A stretch of 64,000 nucleotides of DNA from assembly GCA_017993715.1 (NCBI GenBank), contig JAGOME010000013.1, positions 1 to 64,000 of the forward strand. Direction: 5' to 3'. Numbering within the stretch: position 1 is the stretch's first letter; each line of letters opens with the position of its first letter. Origin of the DNA: Phycicoccus sp. GTDB lineage: Bacteria; Actinomycetota; Actinomycetes; Actinomycetales; Dermatophilaceae. The position numbers and the translations under genes are program-made. The notes beneath the pieces are model-generated. The model did no database searches. It was not told the DNA's origin and saw nothing but the letters and a program-made list of their open reading frames with translations. Of the stretch, positions 27,864 to 36,417 are shown piece by piece.

Positions 27864-29120
27864 ATGCGGATCGCCCTACTCAGTTATCGCAGCAAGCCCC
27901 ACTGCGGAGGCCAGGGCGTCTATGTGCGTTACCTCTCGCGGGAGCTCGTCGCTCTCGGCCACAGCGTCGAGGTGTTTTCGGGCCAGCCCTACCCCGAGCT
28001 TGACGATGGTGTGCTCCTGACCAAGGTTCCGAGCCTGGACCTGTACCGAGAGCCCGACCCGTTTCGGGTCCCCCAATTGCGCGAGTTCCGCGACATCACG
28101 GACGTTCTCGAGTTCGCGACCATGTGCACTGCGGGCTTCCCGGAGCCCCGCACGTTCGGCCGGCGGGTTGCTCGGCTGCTGGCCGGGCGGCGGGACGACT
28201 TCGACGTCGTTCACGACAACCAGGTCCTCGCCGACGACATCGCGGCCCTGATGGCCCTCGGATTCCCGCTCGTGACAACGATCCACCACCCGATCACGGT
28301 CGACCGGCGGATCGACCTGGCTGCCGCCCCGTGGCGCAAACAGCTCAGCCTGCGCCGCTGGTATGGCTTCCTGCACATGCAAACTCGCGTGGCTCGACGG
28401 CTCCCCCGAATCCTCACCCCCTCGGCCAGCTCCGCCCGCGACGTCGTCCTCGACTTCGGCGTGGACCCCGGGCGCGTCGAGATCATCCCCCTCGGGGTCG
28501 ACGAGACCTTCCGCCCGCCGAGCACTGCGCGGGTCCCCGGACGAATCCTGGCCATGGCCAGCGCCGATGCCCCGATGAAGGGCATCGCGACGCTGCTCGA
28601 GGCCGTGGCCAAGCTGCGCACCGAGCGGGATCACCTCTCCCTGATGCTCGTCACCAAGCCCGAGCCCGGCGGCCGCACGGCGCAGCTCATCGACGAGCTC
28701 GGCCTCGCCGGTCACGTGACTTTCGTCCACGGTGTCAGCGACTCCGAGCTGGTCGACATCATGGGATCTGCAGAGATCGGTTGTGTCCCAAGCCTATACG
28801 AGGGCTTCAGCCTGCCCACGGCCGAGCTCATGGCGTGCGCGACTCCCCTTGTGGTGTCCCGGGCTGGGGCCATCCCTGAGGTCGTCGGCCCCGACGGTGA
28901 GTGCGCGGATCTGGTGCCCCCCGGGGATGTCGAGGCCCTCGCCCACGCCATCGCTGCCCTGCTCGACGATCCCGACCGACGCGACCGGATGGGTGCCGCA
29001 GGACGCGCACGCTCCCAGGCGCAGTTCAGTTGGCGCGCGGTCGCGGAGGCGACGGCGGCGGCCTACGAGGACGAGATCAGGGCTGTCCGCGCCCGGGAGG
29101 TGGCGCATGTTGACCGTTGA
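27864..29120 (+). CDS. Family 4 glycosyltransferase
   Basis: The 418-residue GT-B enzyme has an N-terminal acceptor domain (MRIALLSYRSKPHCGGQGVY, the Gly-rich loop) and a C-terminal nucleotide-sugar domain with the GT4 motif GCVPSLYEGFSLPTAELMACATPLV (E-x7-E type acids at about 318-326). It is the first gene of a three-gene run. The methyltransferase start overlaps its end by 14 bp. Donor and acceptor are unknown. Confidence 0.88.
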   Translation: MRIALLSYRSKPHCGGQGVYVRYLSRELVALGHSVEVFSGQPYPELDDGVLLTKVPSLDLYREPDPFRVPQLREFRDITDVLEFATMCTAGFPEPRTFGRRVARLLAGRRDDFDVVHDNQVLADDIAALMALGFPLVTTIHHPITVDRRIDLAAAPWRKQLSLRRWYGFLHMQTRVARRLPRILTPSASSARDVVLDFGVDPGRVEIIPLGVDETFRPPSTARVPGRILAMASADAPMKGIATLLEAVAKLRTERDHLSLMLVTKPEPGGRTAQLIDELGLAGHVTFVHGVSDSELVDIMGSAEIGCVPSLYEGFSLPTAELMACATPLVVSRAGAIPEVVGPDGECADLVPPGDVEALAHAIAALLDDPDRRDRMGAAGRARSQAQFSWRAVAEATAAAYEDEIRAVRAREVAHVDR

Positions 29121-29823
29121 CTTCACCCGGCTGGGCCTGCGTCCAGGTGAGCGGGTCCTCGATATGGGCTGCGGGGCCGGTCGGCACGCCTTCGAGATGT
29201 ACCGCCGTGGTGCCGACGTCGTGGCCTTCGACCAGGATGCCGCCGAGCTGCAGGGCGTCAAGGAGTTGTTCGTCGCCATGGAGGAGGCCGGCGAGGTCCC
29301 CGCGGGCGCGCTCGCGCAGACCACGGAGGGTGACGCGCTCGCGTTGCCGTTCGCGGACAACGAGTTCGACCGGATCGTTGCGGCCGAAGTGCTCGAACAC
29401 ATCCCCGCCGACATCCAGGCGATCGAGGAGCTGGCGCGAGTGTTGCGCCCCGGCGGGACGATCGCCCTGACCGTGCCACGCTGGTTCCCCGAAGCCGTGT
29501 GCTGGCGCCTCTCCGACGATTATCACAACACGCCCGGTGGGCACATTCGGATCTACACCGCCAAGGAGTTGATCACCAAGGCCACGAGTGCCGGGCTCGT
29601 CCACGATGGCATCGACTACGCCCACGGCCTGCACTCCCCCTACTGGTGGCTCAAGTGCGCCGTCGGCGTGCATAACGATGATCACCCTCTCGTGCGCGGG
29701 TATCACCGGATCTTGGTGTGGGACATCATGAAAGCACCGCGCACGACCCGACTCGCTGAGCGAGCGCTCAACCCGATCATCGGCAAGTCCCTGGTCGTCT
29801 ACCTCCACAAGCCGGCGCCCTAG
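29107..29823 (+). CDS. Class I SAM-dependent methyltransferase
   Basis: The 238-residue protein has the SAM motif I VLDMGCGAGRHAFEM at about residue 18 and an acidic Asp at the end of strand 2 (VVAFDQD). Further motifs are GDALALPFADNEFD and EVLEHIPADIQAIEELARVLRPGG. It belongs to the broad UbiE/COQ5-like group. Overlap with the glycosyltransferase gene and a 1-bp junction (TAGTG) with the next gene show tight coupling. Likely modifies the product of this cluster. Confidence 0.87.
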   Translation: MLTVDFTRLGLRPGERVLDMGCGAGRHAFEMYRRGADVVAFDQDAAELQGVKELFVAMEEAGEVPAGALAQTTEGDALALPFADNEFDRIVAAEVLEHIPADIQAIEELARVLRPGGTIALTVPRWFPEAVCWRLSDDYHNTPGGHIRIYTAKELITKATSAGLVHDGIDYAHGLHSPYWWLKCAVGVHNDDHPLVRGYHRILVWDIMKAPRTTRLAERALNPIIGKSLVVYLHKPAP

Positions 29824-30878
29824 TGCCCGACGTGTGGTTGGAGGGACAATTTTCCGCGGCCGACGTTCGCGCGACGACAGCGGCCTTGCGGGCTATGCAG
29901 GAGCCATGCGGGGCGATCCCCTGGACGACGGGTGAACACACCGACATCTGGAACCACGTCGAGGCCGCGATGGCCCTGCTGATCGGTGGCGATCGCGATG
30001 CCGCGGAGCGTGCCCTGCTCTGGGTGCCCACGCATCAGCGCAGTGACGGGTCCTGGCCCATGCGGATCGTCGCCGATCGCGTCGACGACCAGAGTGGCGA
30101 CACAAACATGAGCGCCTATCTCGCCGTCGGGCTGTGGCACCACTGGCTCAGCTGCGGTGACCTCGCGTTCGTGAATCGACTGTGGCCGGCCGTCTCGGCC
30201 GGGCTGGACTGGATCGCCACGATGCAGCTGGCGTGGGGTGGCATCTCCTGGGCCACCGACGGAGCCACGGGGGTGCGCCACGAGGATGCGCTGCTCGCGG
30301 GATCCTCATCCATCCACCACGCGCTGCGCTGTGGCCTAGCGCTGGCGGATCTCCTTGGCGAGTCACGCCCTCGCTGGCGCTCGACCGGCGCGCAGATCGC
30401 CCATGCTGTTGTCGCACATGAGGATCGCTTCCTGGACAAGGCCACGTTCTCGATGGACTGGTACTACCCGATCCTCGGCGGGGTGGTTCAGGGAGCCGCG
30501 GCCAAGGCACGGCTGAGCGCCCGATGGGACGACTTTGTCGTGCCAGGGCTCGGCATTCGCTGTGTGGACACCAACCCGTGGGTCACCGGCGCCGAGACGT
30601 GCGAGCTAGCACTGGCTCTGGACGCAGTGGGCGAGCGCGAGTCCGCCGTGACCCTGCTCCTGGACATGCAGCACCTGCGCACCCCTGAGGGCGCCTACTG
30701 GACCGGCTACGTCTGGCCGGACGACGTCAATTGGCCGGTGGAGCACACGACCTACACCGGCGCCGCCGTGCTGCTCGCCGTGGATGCGCTGTCCAACACC
30801 ACACCCGGCGCCGGCATTCTGCGGGGCGACGGTCTCCCGACGATCGATCCGAGCCCGGCGCCTGGATGTGGCTGCTGA
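29823..30878 (+). CDS. Alpha/alpha-toroid (prenyltransferase/glycoside-hydrolase-like) protein
   Basis: The 351-residue protein contains repeated helical units with Trp and Gly (WNHVEAAMALLIGG, SDGSWPMR, MSAYLAVGLWHHW, GISWATDG), as in squalene cyclase-like and glycosidase-like six-hairpin barrels. A DxD-type metal motif for prenyl transfer is not evident. Homologues are often called prenyltransferase, but a six-hairpin glycosidase is as likely. GTG at 29823 overlaps the methyltransferase TAG by one base. Confidence 0.7.
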   Translation: MPDVWLEGQFSAADVRATTAALRAMQEPCGAIPWTTGEHTDIWNHVEAAMALLIGGDRDAAERALLWVPTHQRSDGSWPMRIVADRVDDQSGDTNMSAYLAVGLWHHWLSCGDLAFVNRLWPAVSAGLDWIATMQLAWGGISWATDGATGVRHEDALLAGSSSIHHALRCGLALADLLGESRPRWRSTGAQIAHAVVAHEDRFLDKATFSMDWYYPILGGVVQGAAAKARLSARWDDFVVPGLGIRCVDTNPWVTGAETCELALALDAVGERESAVTLLLDMQHLRTPEGAYWTGYVWPDDVNWPVEHTTYTGAAVLLAVDALSNTTPGAGILRGDGLPTIDPSPAPGCGC

Positions 30879-30883
30879 TCGGG

Positions 30884-31606
30884 TCACACCGCTGAGGTGG
30901 GCCTGGCAGAGACGCGACGCAGTGCCCGCAACGAGCCCACGCCCCCAACGTCCTCGAACTGCCCGGACTGCGTTGCCCGACACCAGATTTCGTACGGCGG
31001 GCGCCCACCGTCCCGGGGGTCCGGAAACACGTCATGAATGGCCAGAATGCCGCCCGCCATCACCAGCGGCGCCCAGGTCTCGTAGTCGCGGTGGGCCGGC
31101 TCGGCCCCATGTCCGCCGTCGATGAAGACCATCGACAAGGGCGTGGTCCACCAGCGCCCGACCGTCTCCGACTCACCGATGATCGCGACCACGACGTCCT
31201 CGAGTCCGGCCGCTTCGATGGCCCGCCGGAAGAACGGCAGCGTGTCCATCCGTCCAGTCCTCGGGTCGACCACGGACGTGTCGTGGTGCTCCCAGCCGGC
31301 CTGGTTCTCCTCGGAGCCGCGATGGTGGTCAACCGTGAACACCACGCCGCCGACCATCCGCGCGGCAGCGCCGAGGAGGATGGCCGACTTGCCACAGTAG
31401 GTGCCCACCTCGAGCACAGGTCCACACGGGAGCCGTTCGCGGGCAAGGGAATACAGGTAGTCGCCCTCATGGGTCGGCATGAACCCCCGGGTGGCCGCCA
31501 ACACTGAGCGATAGCTAGCCAGCGGGTCCGGCCCCGTCGCGTTGGGTGGGCCCGACCCCGCAGGAGTCCGGATGAGCGCACCCAACTCGGGCTCGGACGC
31601 AGTCAC
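30884..31606 (-). CDS. Class I methyltransferase (Methyltransf_24 type)
   Basis: The 240-residue protein has motif I LEVGTYCGKSAILLGAA and the acid VDHHRG. A metal- or substrate-linked FIDGGHGAEPAHRDYE follows, typical of Methyltransf_24 proteins and related cephalosporin-hydroxylase-like enzymes. It faces the toroid gene tail-to-tail and its GTG overlaps the cystathionine beta-synthase stop (GTGA). It may belong to the same pathway as the preceding cluster, but expression is with cystathionine beta-synthase. Confidence 0.82.
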   Translation of the reverse strand: MTASEPELGALIRTPAGSGPPNATGPDPLASYRSVLAATRGFMPTHEGDYLYSLARERLPCGPVLEVGTYCGKSAILLGAAARMVGGVVFTVDHHRGSEENQAGWEHHDTSVVDPRTGRMDTLPFFRRAIEAAGLEDVVVAIIGESETVGRWWTTPLSMVFIDGGHGAEPAHRDYETWAPLVMAGGILAIHDVFPDPRDGGRPPYEIWCRATQSGQFEDVGGVGSLRALRRVSARPTSAV

Positions 31607-32982
31607 TCGGCGAGGAAGCCGAGCAGGTCCGCCCGCGTCAGCACACCGACGGGCAGGCCGTCCTCGACCACGAGCACGGCATCGGCCACCTCCAACGCCG
31701 TCCGCGCCACGCCCACAGCCTCACCTGCACCCACCAACGGCAGCCCTGGCGACATGTGAGACTCCACGGAGTCCGACAGCTTGGCGCGACCGGTGAAGAG
31801 TTGGTCCAGGAGCTCCCGCTCGGACACCGACCCCGCAACCTCGCCCGAGGTCACGGGTGGCTCGGCCTTGACGACCGGCATTTGCGAGACCCCGTACTCC
31901 CGCAGGATGTCGATCGCCTCCCGGATCGTCTCGCCCGGGTGCGTGTGGACCAGAGCGGGCAGCGTGCCCGACTTGCCCCGCAGGACATCGCCGACGGTGG
32001 TGTGGGTGTCGGCGGTGAGGAAGCCGTAGGACGCCATCCACCCGTCGTTGAAGATCTTGGACAGGTAGCCCCGACCCGAGTCCGGCAGCAGGACCACGAC
32101 GACGTCGTCCGGGCCGAGATCCCGGGCCGCGCGCAGGGCCGCAACGACGGCCATCCCGCAGGAGCCACCGACGAGGAGCCCCTCCTCGCGCGCCAGCCGT
32201 CGCGTCATCTCGAACGAGTCGGCATCGGAGACGGCGACGACCTCGTCGACCACCGAAGGGTCATAGGCGGTGGGCCAGAAGTCCTCACCCACGCCTTCGA
32301 CGAGGTAGGGCCGTCCGGTCCCACCGGAGTAGACCGAGCCCTCGGGATCGGCGCCGACGATGCGGACCCGCCCACCGGCTCGTTCAGCGGACACCTCGCG
32401 GAGGTAGCGGCCGGTGCCCGTGATGGTGCCACCGGTGCCGACACCTGCCACGAACATCGTCACGCGGCCGTCGGTGTCCTCCCAGACCTCTGGACCCGTC
32501 GTCTCGTAGTGCGAGGCCGGCCCCATCGGGTTGGAGTACTGGTCGGGCTTCCACGCGCCATCGATCTCGCGCACGAGACGATCAGAGACCGAGTAGTACG
32601 AGTCGGGGTGGTCGGGAGCCACCGCGGTCGGCGACACCACGACGCGAGCACCATAGGCCGCGAGCACGTTGCGCTTGTCCTCGCTCACCTTGTCCGGGCA
32701 CACGAACACACACGAGTAGCCCTTGCGCTGGGCGACGAGAGCCAGCCCCACCCCCGTATTGCCGGACGTGGGCTCCACGATCGTTCCGCCCGGCTTGAGG
32801 GCACCTGAGGCCTCAGCGGCTTCGACCATCTTCAGGGCGATCCGGTCTTTGACCGACCCGCCTGGATTGAGGTATTCGACCTTGGCAAGGACGGTGGCTT
32901 GCGTGGCTCCCTGGGTAACGGAATGCAGCTTGACCAGGGGTGTGTGACCCACGAGATCGGCAATGTGCTCGGCAAACTTCAT
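31603..32982 (-). CDS. cbs: Cystathionine beta-synthase with C-terminal CBS pair
   Basis: The 459-residue PLP enzyme (fold type II) has the PLP Lys in LNPGGSVKDRIALKM, the substrate loop EPTSGNTGVGLAL and the phosphate-binding VGTGGTITGTGRYL. Two CBS domains follow from about residue 340, which in related enzymes bind adenosyl ligands. It makes cystathionine from serine and homocysteine, allowing reverse transsulfuration. ATG at 32982 is preferred; an ATG at 32991 lies inside a hairpin. Confidence 0.95.
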   Translation of the reverse strand: MKFAEHIADLVGHTPLVKLHSVTQGATQATVLAKVEYLNPGGSVKDRIALKMVEAAEASGALKPGGTIVEPTSGNTGVGLALVAQRKGYSCVFVCPDKVSEDKRNVLAAYGARVVVSPTAVAPDHPDSYYSVSDRLVREIDGAWKPDQYSNPMGPASHYETTGPEVWEDTDGRVTMFVAGVGTGGTITGTGRYLREVSAERAGGRVRIVGADPEGSVYSGGTGRPYLVEGVGEDFWPTAYDPSVVDEVVAVSDADSFEMTRRLAREEGLLVGGSCGMAVVAALRAARDLGPDDVVVVLLPDSGRGYLSKIFNDGWMASYGFLTADTHTTVGDVLRGKSGTLPALVHTHPGETIREAIDILREYGVSQMPVVKAEPPVTSGEVAGSVSERELLDQLFTGRAKLSDSVESHMSPGLPLVGAGEAVGVARTALEVADAVLVVEDGLPVGVLTRADLLGFLAE

Positions 32983-32986
32983 GCCG

Positions 32987-33011
32987 CCCATCCTGTCATC
33001 GACAGGATGGG
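32987..33011 (-). promoter_or_regulatory. Hairpin covering the cystathionine beta-synthase ribosome site
   Basis: CCCATCCTGTC and GACAGGATGGG pair perfectly (11 bp) around a 3-nt loop. On the minus strand the 3' arm contains AGGA, the only reasonable Shine-Dalgarno sequence, about 10 nt before ATG 32982. The folded RNA would hide it. The same hairpin lies just after the stop of the thioesterase-like gene, so it could instead be a weak terminator. Confidence 0.5.
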
Positions 33012-33019
33012 ACGCAGGA

Positions 33020-33397
33020 TCACGTAAGCCGGGCCAGGAAGCGCTCTCGGTCGACGACCACGCGCCCGATCGTCCCTTGAGCGACGACCTCGCCACCGCC
33101 CTGGCCGGCCGTCACGGCGAAGGTAACCGCGCGCCCGACGACCTGCGTGACGACCGCGCGGACCTGCACCTGCGCCCCGATCGACGATGCGGCCCGGTGT
33201 TCGACGTCGACGCGGGTCCCGACCGTCGTGTGCCCCTGCGGGAGCGCGTCGTCCACCGCCGCGCAGGTCGCGGCCTCGAGCCACGCCAGGAGTCGTGGCG
33301 TGCCGAGGACGGGCAGATCACCGGAGCCCACGGCATTCGCCGTGTCGTCGTCGGTGACCCTGAAGCGGAGTTCGGCCTGGCGCCCAACGAGATCCAT
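33020..33397 (-). CDS. Hotdog-fold thioesterase-like protein (FlK type)
   Basis: The 125-residue protein fits the fluoroacetyl-CoA thioesterase-like hotdog group: FRVTDDDTANAVGSGDLPVLGTPRLLAWLEAATCAAV, with Thr/Glu/His-type active residues in the central helix, then GTRVDVEHRAASSIG. It probably hydrolyses a small acyl-CoA; the substrate is not evident. It precedes cystathionine beta-synthase by 37 bp. Confidence 0.8.
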   Translation of the reverse strand: MDLVGRQAELRFRVTDDDTANAVGSGDLPVLGTPRLLAWLEAATCAAVDDALPQGHTTVGTRVDVEHRAASSIGAQVQVRAVVTQVVGRAVTFAVTAGQGGGEVVAQGTIGRVVVDRERFLARLT

Positions 33398-33631
33398 GGG
33401 GGGACTGTATGCCGCCCCCAGTTGCGTTGTGCGCGACGCCACCCGTGCGCTGCTATGGGGGCCGCGTCGGCATTGGGGCGCACGACAGGCCCATCGCATC
33501 GCGGCGAATGGCGCCTACGGGTCGGCGCACTCAGCGTGGCGACCGCGTCACGACCAGGCAACAGACGCGCATGAGAGAGCTGGATGTCAGCTGCGAACTA
33601 TCGTGGTCAGGGACGAGAGAGGGGGATCGGC

Positions 33632-33925
33632 GTGGACGGAGTCGAACTAGCCGGGGTGCTCGAAGCCGTCCGGCTCGCCGTGTACCGATCACTTGCCGAC
33701 ACCGGCCACCTCCCCTCACCGGATCGTCTGGCCGAGATCGCCGGCAGCCCGATACGAGCCGGCGCAGCGATCGCCGAACTTGCGCGACAGCGCGCGTGGG
33801 CACTCGGCCCGGACGGCGCGATCGAGCTCGCCGACCCCTTCGCCACGCGATCGTTCGGGCACAGCGTGATGAGCGCCACCACGCTGTGGTGGGGTGGCTG
33901 TTGCTGGGATGCCCTGCCCGACTGA
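33632..33925 (+). pseudogene. Truncated alkylmercury-lyase-like (MerB family) protein
   Basis: The 97 residues contain a winged-helix N-terminal region (AVRLAVYRSLADTGHLPSPDRLAEIAG) and DPFATRSFGHSVM ... LWWGGCCWDAL. These match the first part of MerB-family proteins including their first Cys pair. The family normally continues for another 60-120 residues with a further Cys; here a TGA follows WDALPD and neither other frame resumes the homology clearly. GTG at 33632 has GAGGGGGA upstream, so expression may persist. Could be a remnant or a short DNA-binding derivative. Confidence 0.55.
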
Positions 33926-34037
33926 CATCGCGGTCCCGCTCCGCGCTGAGATCCCAGCCGCAGGAAAGGCGATCCTCGATCCTGGCGCCGAGACGCCGGG
34001 CCCGACCCGTCATCGTCGGCGTCGGGCCCCGCGAACG

Positions 34038-34436
34038 TCACTCGCCGGTGACGATGGCCTCGAGCTCGACCTCGAGCTTCCAGCGAGGATCGAGCAGAGC
34101 GCCGATGGCGATCATCGTGGCCGCCGGGCGCACCTGTCCGAAGATCTCGCCATGCACCGTCGACACGGCATCGACCAGATCCACGTCGGTGTCGGTGAGG
34201 TAGTGCCGCGTGAGGATCACATCCTCGGGCTTGCCGCCGAGCTCCCCGAGGGCGGTGAGGGCGATTTCCCAGCAGCGGCGCGCCTGCGCGGCGGGATCGG
34301 GGCTGACCTGACCTCCTTCCCCAATGGGGGCGGTGCCGGCGACGACGATGCGGTCGCCGACCCGGACGGCTCGAGAGAAGCCTACCGTCGACTCGTAGGG
34401 GCTCTGAGAGGAGGCGTGGCGCCTTAGAGATTCCAT
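34038..34436 (-). CDS. RidA family protein (enamine/imine deaminase-like)
   Basis: The 132-residue protein belongs to the RidA/YjgF group: VGFSRAVRVGDRIVVAGTAPIG, then GEIFGQVRPAATMIAIGALLDPRWKLEVELEAIV. The substrate-binding Arg in VRPAATM is present. RidA proteins hydrolyse reactive enamines from PLP enzymes; subgroups differ and this one is not surely the canonical deaminase. Confidence 0.85.
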   Translation of the reverse strand: MESLRRHASSQSPYESTVGFSRAVRVGDRIVVAGTAPIGEGGQVSPDPAAQARRCWEIALTALGELGGKPEDVILTRHYLTDTDVDLVDAVSTVHGEIFGQVRPAATMIAIGALLDPRWKLEVELEAIVTGE

Positions 34437-34492
34437 GGCCCCATCATGCTCCCGACCGAGCGCGCAGCGCAGTCGACCTCGCGTGTCTGCTC

Positions 34493-34527
34493 TTTCTTGG
34501 GAAGGAAGGGGATCGCCTCCCAAGAAA
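34493..34527. terminator. Inverted repeat upstream of the RidA gene
   Basis: TTTCTTGGGA and TCCCAAGAAA pair over 10 bp around a 15-nt loop. It lies about 57 bp upstream of the RidA start. It may belong to the RidA leader or be a terminator of a lost gene. Confidence 0.4.
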
Positions 34528-34750
34528 TGTGCCCTGTTCTCAGGACGCGGGCGCCGCCAGCGCGCTACGGTGACCGGCGGGGGCACTCACTTCGAGAGCG
34601 GTTCGGCATCCCGCCTAGTTGTCCCGTGATCGTCGAGTGTCACCACCACCGCCCAGACCCAACCGGGGCCGTGGTCGCCCGACCTCGCGATGCACGTCAC
34701 CACCCCACTTGCCGCAACCCGCGCCACCCGAACGGTCCCCGTCACACCGC

Positions 34751-34785
34751 AGGGATGGTGAGCGCCATTGGCGCTCACCATCCCT
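34751..34785. terminator. 17-bp inverted repeat after the BI-1 operon
   Basis: AGGGATGGTGAGCGCCA and its complement form 17-bp arms with essentially no loop. It starts 29 bp beyond the stop of the last gene of the minus-strand BI-1 operon. Position fits a terminator for that operon. Confidence 0.65.
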
Positions 34786-34813
34786 CACCCCCGCGCCCCG
34801 GCTGACCGACTGC

Positions 34814-35188
34814 TCAGGGCAGAGCACGCCGCAGTTGCACCAGCACGTCCTCGACCCCCGCGAGTTCGACCGTCGAACTGCCCGCTCGTGCCCGCACGCA
34901 CGCGTCGTAGACCAGCACCCTCAGCTGCTCGACGGACGTCGCCACCCCAAGGGCGGCGGGCTGCGGCATTCCGGGGACAAGGAGATCCGCGAATGCCGCC
35001 CGGACGACCGGCTCGGTCGCCTCGGCGCGGGCCACGGGCAGCTCACGCATGCGACGCACGATGCGATCGAGCTCGGTTGCCACGAGGTCAGGACGGGGGT
35101 CCCCACCGACTGGATGTGCGGTGGCCACAAACGGGTCGACCCCGTCCGCGGGGGACGGGGTCGACGCGTGTTCCTGAGGGTCCGGCAT
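34814..35188 (-). CDS. Small conserved protein coupled to the BI-1 membrane protein
   Basis: The 124-residue protein has a disordered Pro/Asp-rich first 30 residues, then helical segments (DLVATELDRIVRRMRELPVARAEATEPVVRAAFADLLVPG). Its ATG shares one base with the upstream stop (TGATG). No motif identifies a function. Co-translation with the BI-1 protein is its only clue. Confidence 0.75.
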   Translation of the reverse strand: MPDPQEHASTPSPADGVDPFVATAHPVGGDPRPDLVATELDRIVRRMRELPVARAEATEPVVRAAFADLLVPGMPQPAALGVATSVEQLRVLVYDACVRARAGSSTVELAGVEDVLVQLRRALP

Positions 35189-36084
35189 CACTGACGCAGA
35201 CGGGCGATGAGCCGCAGCATCTCGATGTAGAGCCAGACCAGCGTGACAATCAGGCCGTGGGCCAGGAGCCAGCTGTACTTCTGCGGGGCGCCGAGGCGGA
35301 TGGCCCGCTCGATGGAGTCGAAGTCCAGGGCCAGCGTCACCGAGGCCAGGCCGACGGCGAACAGCGAGATGAGAATGCCGAGCCATCCGCTGCCGCCGAA
35401 ACCGAAGGCGGTGTTGGTCACCATCGCGAAGATGAAATTGACCACGGCGAAGATCGCATAGCCGAAGAGCATCATCGTCACGATGCGACGCATCTTGTCG
35501 TTGACCTTGATCAGGCCCGTCTTGTAGGCGATGAACATGCCCGCGAACGTCGCGAGCGTCGCGAGCACGGCCTGAGCCACGATGCCCGAATACTGCTGCT
35601 CAAAGAACTGGCTCACCGCACCGAGGAAAAGACCCTCGACGACGGCATACCCGAGAATGAGCGGGACACTCAGCGACTTCTTGAAGGCGATGACTAGGCC
35701 GAGGACCAACGTGCCGATCATGCCGCCGAACCAGAGCATCATGCCCAAGCCCGGGTTGGTCGCCGCAACGAGCCAGCCCACGGCCCCGAAACCGAGCACG
35801 ATCGCGAACAGGCTCAGCGTCTTCATGATGACGTCGTCCATGGTCACGCGACCGGTATCGACCGGCCCCGCTGAGGGCGCGTTGTACATGTCGCGCAACT
35901 GGTCGTGCCCCATCGGAGCCGGCGCTCCGTAGGGCTGGTAGGGCTGCTGCTGCTGGCCGTACCCTTGCGGCTGTCCGTAGCCGGACTGGCCAGGCGGCGG
36001 GACCGGCGTCGTGCCGTCCCGGAACGCGGCGTAGCCGTCTTTTGCGTCCTTCTCGATGCGGTTGAAGGCCGGGTTGCTGGCCAT
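35188..36084 (-). CDS. Bax inhibitor-1 / YccA family membrane protein
   Basis: The 298-residue protein has a disordered Gln/Tyr/Gly/Pro-rich N-terminal 60 residues (QGYGQQQQPYQPYG) and then seven membrane helices ending in a charged tail, as in bacterial YccA/BI-1 proteins. The family includes calcium-leak channels; physiology here is unknown. GGAGG before ATG 36084 decides the start. The upstream region has GTTTAC and TAACAC suitable for a promoter. Confidence 0.88.
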   Translation of the reverse strand: MASNPAFNRIEKDAKDGYAAFRDGTTPVPPPGQSGYGQPQGYGQQQQPYQPYGAPAPMGHDQLRDMYNAPSAGPVDTGRVTMDDVIMKTLSLFAIVLGFGAVGWLVAATNPGLGMMLWFGGMIGTLVLGLVIAFKKSLSVPLILGYAVVEGLFLGAVSQFFEQQYSGIVAQAVLATLATFAGMFIAYKTGLIKVNDKMRRIVTMMLFGYAIFAVVNFIFAMVTNTAFGFGGSGWLGILISLFAVGLASVTLALDFDSIERAIRLGAPQKYSWLLAHGLIVTLVWLYIEMLRLIARLRQ

Positions 36085-36261
36085 CGATCCTCCGTGTCTT
36101 TTGGCAGGGGCGATTCCCTGTCGTGTTACCAGAGTAAACAAGGCACAGGGCCGTTGCGTTCCCATCCCCAGAAGAAAACGCCCGCCGACCCCCTGCGCAC
36201 CCCACCGCGGCCGCCCAAACAGTCACGGCTCGCCGATATCGGCGCGACATCACCCGATTCG

Positions 36262-36417
36262 CGCGCCCCCGACGAGGCACCACCGCTCTCACTGCGTTCG
36301 AGCGTCTCCCGACTCCCGCCGTCGGCGCTGACGCGCCCCCGACGGGGCACCACCGCTCTCACTGCGTTCGAGCGTCTCCCGACTCCCGCCGTCGGCGCTG
36401 ACGCGCCCCCGACGGGA
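36262..36417. repeat. Tandem 70-bp repeats beginning with the tRNA 3' end
   Basis: Two 70-bp units (36262-36331 and 36332-36401) differ at one or two positions. Each starts with CGCGCCCCCGACG, and the third start at 36402 is the 3' end of the tRNA gene itself. So the last about 14 nt of the tRNA are present three times at 70-bp spacing. This looks like tandem duplication at a tRNA 3' end, a place where integrases also act. Confidence 0.9.

Larger units (their letters stand above)
34437..34813. other. Intergenic region with two hairpins
   Basis: The 377-bp gap lies between the RidA start and the end of the small gene at 34814. It holds hairpins at 34493-34527 and 34751-34785. Open frames here have atypical codons and no ribosome sites, so I call none of them. 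Nothing else recognisable. Confidence 0.5.

Noticed and set aside
34587..34827. Short open frames between the RidA gene and the BI-1 operon
   Set aside because: They lie across a hairpin, have no ribosome site and no typical codon pattern.
36262..36417. CRISPR array
   Set aside because: The units are tandem 70-bp repeats without variable spacers and begin with the tRNA 3' end.
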